A stretch of 8,959 bases of DNA, from positions 1 to 8,959 of the forward strand of contig CAKSXP010000063.1 in the NCBI GenBank assembly GCA_934515035.1, in the 5' to 3' direction. The stretch is from an uncultured Oscillospiraceae bacterium. Lineage in GTDB: Bacteria > Bacillota > Clostridia > Oscillospirales > Oscillospiraceae. The position numbers and the translations under genes are program-made. The stretch's first letter is position 1. Each line of letters starts with the position of its first letter. A model generated the notes under the pieces. The model did no database searches. It was given only the letters and a program-made list of their open reading frames with translations, and was not told where the DNA came from. This document shows, piece by piece, positions 5,934-8,959 of this stretch.

Positions 5934-7108
5934 CAGTTTCTGATCCGCCTCTCTGCCATCAGCCACTCCAAAGCTTCGACAGAATTCTTATGCGGCTCCG
6001 CGCCATATTGCTTCAGTTCCTCCAGGCTCATCCCCAGCCCAAGGATCATCGCTTCGTCTTTGTCAGTGTAAGCCAGTTCTCTCAGCTTTTCAACGCCTTC
6101 AAAGCTGCGCGTCGGCTCGATGTAGTCGGCAAGATAGATTATCTTTTCGAAAAGAGTCATATCCGCCTTTCCCGTCGTGTGCCAGCGAATGCCGCTGTAT
6201 ACCTTTCCGTATACTCCAAACAGGTCTTTTGAGAGCGCCGCTCCTGTTTTGGCGTGAAGAAGCTTAGTGCTCTGCGCTTCGACAGTATCGTTTATGATAC
6301 CATATTTTTCGCACAATAGCAATTGCTCGTCAAGCAATAATTTCTTTGTTATATCGTGCAGGATACCGGCCTCTTCCGCAAGGTCCGGATCCTCCCCCCA
6401 TCTCTGGGCGAGTCTGCGCGCTTCCTGCGCACAGCCCCGGACATGCGGTATCCGCTTTTCCTTGAGATATATCTCGGACTTTTCACGAAGCCAGTCAAGA
6501 TCCGGCTTTGCGGAATACAACCTTTTTCGTATTATCTCCGAATAAACCGCATCCGGAAAATATTCCACGCCGCGGCGCTCCGGCAGAAGCCCGCGAAGCT
6601 CGGTCGAGGAAACGTCTATCGGCTCATGATCGATAAAAACGGTTTTTGCCCCGTATTCGCGCTCAAACCGATCGGCGCATTCCCTTACACCGCTGAGATC
6701 GCCGTCCCGGCGTATCGCGGGCGCGAGCGTCGTCTCCATCATTATGGAGCGGAATTCATACCACTGCTCCATGCTTTCAAACATGTCCGTCCCCACAAGA
6801 AGGAATATCTCCGCTCCGGGAAAACGGCTGTGCAGCTCCTGAACGGTCAGCATCGTATAGCTTTTTCCCCCGCGCCTTATCTCCATATCGGAAACCTCAA
6901 CGCCCTCAATGCCGCCGAAGGCGGCTCGCGTGAGCAAAAGGCGCGTCTGCGCATCCGGACTGCCGCCGGCGAGTTCCTTATGCGGCGCCTCCGCAGCCGG
7001 GATGACCAGCGTCATATCCGGCTTCAGCTGTTCCATCGCCGACCTGAGCGCGGACACATGGCCAAAATGTGGAGGATTGAAGCTTCCTCCGTAAATCACG
7101 ATACGCAT
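5933..7108 (-). CDS. nadD: Fused nicotinate-nucleotide adenylyltransferase (NadD) and HD-domain Ap4A hydrolase (YqeK)
   Basis: 391 residues in one uninterrupted frame. Residues 1 to about 196 are NadD, which adenylates nicotinate mononucleotide to deamido-NAD with ATP. They show GGSFNPPHFGH (7-17, with the nucleotidyltransferase HxGH at 14-17), PHK (42-44), VGTD (105-108) and the VSSTELR phosphate-binding motif (166-172). Residues from about 206 to 391 are a YqeK-type HD phosphohydrolase, a family whose characterised members cleave Ap4A symmetrically to ADP. Its metal and acid residues are all present: H222, HD 251-252, H285, H310 and D328 within the LADYIEPTRSFEGVE stretch. In Bacillus the two are separate adjacent genes (yqeJ, yqeK). 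AGAGGT eight bases upstream supports the ATG start. The TGA stop overlaps the SD of the next LCP gene, 11 bases before its start, so coupling is likely. Confidence 0.93.
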   Translation of the reverse strand: MRIVIYGGSFNPPHFGHVSALRSAMEQLKPDMTLVIPAAEAPHKELAGGSPDAQTRLLLTRAAFGGIEGVEVSDMEIRRGGKSYTMLTVQELHSRFPGAEIFLLVGTDMFESMEQWYEFRSIMMETTLAPAIRRDGDLSGVRECADRFEREYGAKTVFIDHEPIDVSSTELRGLLPERRGVEYFPDAVYSEIIRKRLYSAKPDLDWLREKSEIYLKEKRIPHVRGCAQEARRLAQRWGEDPDLAEEAGILHDITKKLLLDEQLLLCEKYGIINDTVEAQSTKLLHAKTGAALSKDLFGVYGKVYSGIRWHTTGKADMTLFEKIIYLADYIEPTRSFEGVEKLRELAYTDKDEAMILGLGMSLEELKQYGAEPHKNSVEALEWLMAERRIRN

Positions 7109-7114
7109 ACTTAA

Positions 7115-7420
7115 TTACCTCTTGGTTTTAACAAGCTGTATACGCGGCTCCTTTTCGTTTCTCTTATAAAGGACAAACTTGTTTCCGATGGTCTGCACGC
7201 CCTCTGCCTTGCAGCGTTCGGCAAGCTCATCGCAGGCTTCGCGAGCCGTGAGAAGCGAATTTTCAAGGACCTTGCCCTTTATCAGCTCACGCGCTGCGAG
7301 CGCGGAAGACACCTGCTCGACAAGACTGTCGCTTATCCCGCCCTTTCCGATCTGTATGATCGTATCCTCGTTCTGCGCAAGCGCCTTGAGCTGTGATCTC
7401 TGTTTACTTGTCAGAGGCAT
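7115..7420 (-). CDS. yhbY: Ribosome assembly RNA-binding protein YhbY (CRM domain)
   Basis: 101 residues forming a single CRS1-YhbY (CRM) domain, an IF3-C-like alpha-beta fold that binds RNA and associates with pre-50S ribosomal particles. The family start MPLTSKQRSQLKALA is clear. The GKGG loop characteristic of the domain is at 25-28, followed by a helix (about 29-45), and the closing strand carries IGNKFVLYKR (78-87). The start lies inside the rdgB coding region. The nearest SD-like stretch, AAGGG, is about 14 bases upstream of the ATG, which is unusually far, so initiation may depend on coupling to the overlapping rdgB stop. The same neighbour pair yhbY-nadD is found in Bacillus subtilis (yqeI-yqeJ). 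The stop codon overlaps the SD region of the next gene, six bases before its ATG. Confidence 0.93.
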   Translation of the reverse strand: MPLTSKQRSQLKALAQNEDTIIQIGKGGISDSLVEQVSSALAARELIKGKVLENSLLTAREACDELAERCKAEGVQTIGNKFVLYKRNEKEPRIQLVKTKR

Positions 7421-8003
7421 AATAATCTATCAATCCCTTCTTAAATTCTTCCAGTGATTTCGCCCTGTGCGAAATTCTGTTCTTTGTCTCTTCCGGCATT
7501 TCCGCCATAGTCATGGTCATTCCGGACGGCAAAAATATGGGGTCATATCCAAACCCGTTTTCACCTCTCGGTTCACGGGTTATCGTTCCCTCGCATTCTC
7601 CGCGGGCGGTTATAACGTCGCCGTTTGGGAAGGTGCAGCAGACACATGACACAAAACGTGCCGCGCGGTCTGTCTTATCTTCCATATTCTTCAGCAGAAG
7701 CCCCATGCGTTCCGCGTCCGTTTTTGCTTCTCCGTTTCCATACCGCGCCGAATATATGCCGGGCGCGCCGTCAAGCGCATCCACGCACAGGCCGGAATCG
7801 TCCGCTATCGCCGGAAGGCCGAGAAGCGTCGTTGCCATTATCGCCTTTATATAGGCGTTTTCCTCGAATGTCGTTCCGGTCTCCTGAGCGCTGACTTCAC
7901 AACCTGCCTCGCGCTGCGATATGACCTCAATGTCCATCTCGGAAAGGATTTCCCTTATCTCGCGGAGCTTTCCGCTGTTGTTGCTGGCCATTACGAACGT
8001 CAT
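7404..8003 (-). CDS. rdgB: dITP/XTP pyrophosphatase (RdgB/HAM1 family)
   Basis: 199 residues, the normal family length. The enzyme hydrolyses non-canonical purine triphosphates (dITP, ITP, XTP) to the monophosphate and PPi, keeping deaminated bases out of DNA and RNA. Signature elements are complete: ASNNSGKLREI near the N-terminus (6-16) with the SxNxxK-type phosphate-binding residues, ETGTTFEENA (41-50), ADDSGL (67-72) with the metal/catalytic aspartates D68 and D69, GAPGIYSARY (79-88), GFGYDP (150-155) for base recognition, and SHR (178-180) near the C-terminus. The ATG lies inside the ftsY stop (ATGA), with GGAGG about ten bases upstream in the ftsY 3' end. The 3' end overlaps yhbY by 17 bases. 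The gene is intact with no missing active-site residue. Confidence 0.96.
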   Translation of the reverse strand: MTFVMASNNSGKLREIREILSEMDIEVISQREAGCEVSAQETGTTFEENAYIKAIMATTLLGLPAIADDSGLCVDALDGAPGIYSARYGNGEAKTDAERMGLLLKNMEDKTDRAARFVSCVCCTFPNGDVITARGECEGTITREPRGENGFGYDPIFLPSGMTMTMAEMPEETKNRISHRAKSLEEFKKGLIDYYASDK

Positions 8004-8908
8004 TGCAGCAGTGCCTCCACAAATTCTCTCGGCTCAAAGGGCATAAGATCGTCCACGCCCTCGCCGACGCCGATGAACTTGACGGGAACACCGAGTTCCT
8101 CCGCTATCGGGAACACGATGCCTCCCTTTGCGGTACCGTCCAGCTTCGTCAGCACTATGCCGGTCAGCCCCGCGCTCTCGCGGAACTGTTTTGCCTGTAT
8201 AAGGCCGTTCTGCCCTGTCGTCGAGTCGAGCACCAGCAGGGTCTCCACATCCGCATCAGGCAGCTCACGCGAGATTATCCGGCGTATTTTTGCAAGCTCG
8301 TTCATAAGGTTTGCCTTGTTGTGGAGTCTGCCCGCGGTGTCGATTATGACAACGTCCACGCCGCGCGCCTTGGCCGCCGCGATGCTGTCGAACACGACCG
8401 ATGCAGGGTCGGACCCTTCCTCATGACGCACGAAGTCGGCACCGCTGCGTTCAGCCCAGACGCCAAGCTGCTCCGCCGCGGCCGCACGGAAAGTATCTCC
8501 GGCGCAGAGAAGCACCTTTTTGCCCTCTTTCTTCATTCCCGCCGCAAGCTTGCCTATCGTTGTCGTCTTTCCGACGCCGTTTACACCGATCATAAGGATG
8601 ACCGACGGGCGGGTATTGAGCTTCAGCTTCCGGTCACCGGTATCCAGAACGTCTGTCAGTATGTCCGTCATTTCATTGCGGACCTGTTCCTCGCCGCGAA
8701 GCCCCTTGCTCTTTGTTGCGGCGCGCAGCCGCTCTACCGCAGAGACTGCCGTATCAACTCCGGCATCCGCGAGGATGAGAGTCTCTTCCAGCTCGTCAAA
8801 CGCATCCTCATTCTCTCCGGTTATTCCCGCGAACATACTGTTCATGGAAATGGTCATATTCTGCTTTGTCTTGGCAAGACCCTGTTTTATTTTATCAAAA
8901 AAGCCCAT
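8000..8908 (-). CDS. ftsY: Signal recognition particle receptor FtsY (SRP GTPase)
   Basis: 302 residues. FtsY is the membrane-associated SRP receptor: it docks Ffh-ribosome complexes and, by reciprocal GTP hydrolysis with Ffh, hands nascent membrane proteins to the Sec translocon. The short NG form is seen. An N-terminal helical N domain (about 1-95, starting MGFFDKIKQGL, an amphipathic membrane-binding helix) leads into the GTPase G domain. G1 is GVNGVGKTT (108-116), the insertion/G2 region holds DTFRAAAAEQL (138-148), G3 is DTAGR (190-194), and G4 is TKLDG (254-258). The closing GVGEGVDDLMPF segment is also typical. The long acidic A domain of E. coli FtsY is absent, as is usual in Firmicutes. 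The start is supported by an AGGAGA SD five bases upstream of the ATG. The TGA stop overlaps the rdgB ATG as ATGA, indicating translational coupling. Confidence 0.97.
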   Translation of the reverse strand: MGFFDKIKQGLAKTKQNMTISMNSMFAGITGENEDAFDELEETLILADAGVDTAVSAVERLRAATKSKGLRGEEQVRNEMTDILTDVLDTGDRKLKLNTRPSVILMIGVNGVGKTTTIGKLAAGMKKEGKKVLLCAGDTFRAAAAEQLGVWAERSGADFVRHEEGSDPASVVFDSIAAAKARGVDVVIIDTAGRLHNKANLMNELAKIRRIISRELPDADVETLLVLDSTTGQNGLIQAKQFRESAGLTGIVLTKLDGTAKGGIVFPIAEELGVPVKFIGVGEGVDDLMPFEPREFVEALLQ

Positions 8909-8927
8909 ATCATTCTCCTAAATCAAA

Positions 8928-8959
8928 TCAAGCAATGGTCCTTTCAGCCTCTTCGAGGT
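8928..8959 (-). CDS. smc: 3' end of probable smc (chromosome partition ATPase), partial
   Basis: Only the last nine codons and a TGA stop are inside the window, and the gene continues off the right edge. They read LEEAERTIA. Bacterial SMC proteins commonly end in a short basic-acidic tail of the type VKLEEAE after the C-terminal ATPase half, and smc lies directly upstream of ftsY in many Firmicutes. The call therefore rests on a nine-residue match plus context. SMC is the coiled-coil ATPase of the condensin complex with ScpA and ScpB. The stop is 19 bases before the ftsY start, so the two are very likely co-transcribed. A second frame of this fragment also runs open from the edge to a TAG at 8919-8921; it reads TSKRLKGPLLDLI and matches nothing I know. 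Confidence 0.6.
   Translation of the reverse strand, partial: LEEAERTIA

Noticed and set aside
4773..5966. Longer LCP copy A starting at the ATG at 5966
   Set aside because: It would overlap NadD-YqeK by 34 bases, whereas the ATG at 5921 has an ideal SD and matches the N-terminus of copy B.
6356..7114. Plus-strand frame of 252 codons opposite the NadD-YqeK gene
   Set aside because: No recognisable domain and antisense to a gene with two full active sites.
8919..8959. Alternative right-edge frame ending at the TAG at 8919-8921
   Set aside because: TSKRLKGPLLDLI resembles nothing known, whereas the other frame ends like SMC and fits the smc-ftsY gene order.
1..8959. CRISPR arrays, tRNA or rRNA genes, insertion sequences, phage or toxin-antitoxin genes
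   Set aside because: None seen on either strand by reading; coding density is complete from 296 to 8908 apart from short gaps.

Overview
The window is one minus-strand block of core housekeeping genes, best explained as chromosomal DNA of a low-to-moderate G+C Gram-positive bacterium of class Clostridia; a gut Oscillospirales-type lineage is my guess and is not proven by the sequence. The reasons are the gene order (smc, ftsY, rdgB, yhbY, nadD, yqeK, LCP genes, rsfS, leuS), an FtsY without the long acidic N-terminal domain of enterobacteria, two LytR-CpsA-Psr cell-wall ligase genes, a LeuRS of the same length as I recall for Bacillus, and strong AGGAGG-type ribosome binding sites. There is no mobile element, CRISPR array, tRNA or rRNA in view, and no base-composition break suggesting recent transfer.

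Layout, in the direction of transcription (right to left). The right edge holds the last ten codons, counting the stop, of a gene that looks like smc (8928-8959). ftsY follows (8000-8908), overlapping rdgB by ATGA; rdgB (7404-8003) overlaps yhbY (7115-7420) by 17 bases. Next comes a single ORF fusing NadD and YqeK (5933-7108). Two tandem LCP paralogues lie at 4773-5921 and 3470-4750, then rsfS (3084-3449) and leuS (582-2996). All gaps from smc to rsfS are at most 22 bases, and the rsfS-leuS gap is 87 bases. I see no internal terminator or convincing promoter from smc to leuS, so this looks like one long operon whose promoter lies off the right edge.

rpsU (296-481) follows with its own perfect-consensus sigma-A-type promoter (550-578), a short leader hairpin and a strong SD. 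The block ends in a textbook intrinsic terminator (252-286). Beyond it a second good promoter (123-151) points to the left edge. Upstream of that promoter is a palindrome centred at about -61.5. The promoter drives an unidentified gene whose N-terminus or leader is cut by the window.

The genes join several growth-linked jobs: SRP-dependent membrane targeting (FtsY), nucleotide-pool sanitation (RdgB), ribosome assembly and silencing (YhbY, RsfS, S21), NAD synthesis with Ap4A breakdown (NadD-YqeK), leucyl-tRNA charging (LeuS), and attachment of wall polymers (LCP pair). I found no clear undescribed system. The points most worth a second look are the NadD-YqeK fusion, the LCP duplication with diverged cytoplasmic tails, and the unknown transcription unit at the left edge.
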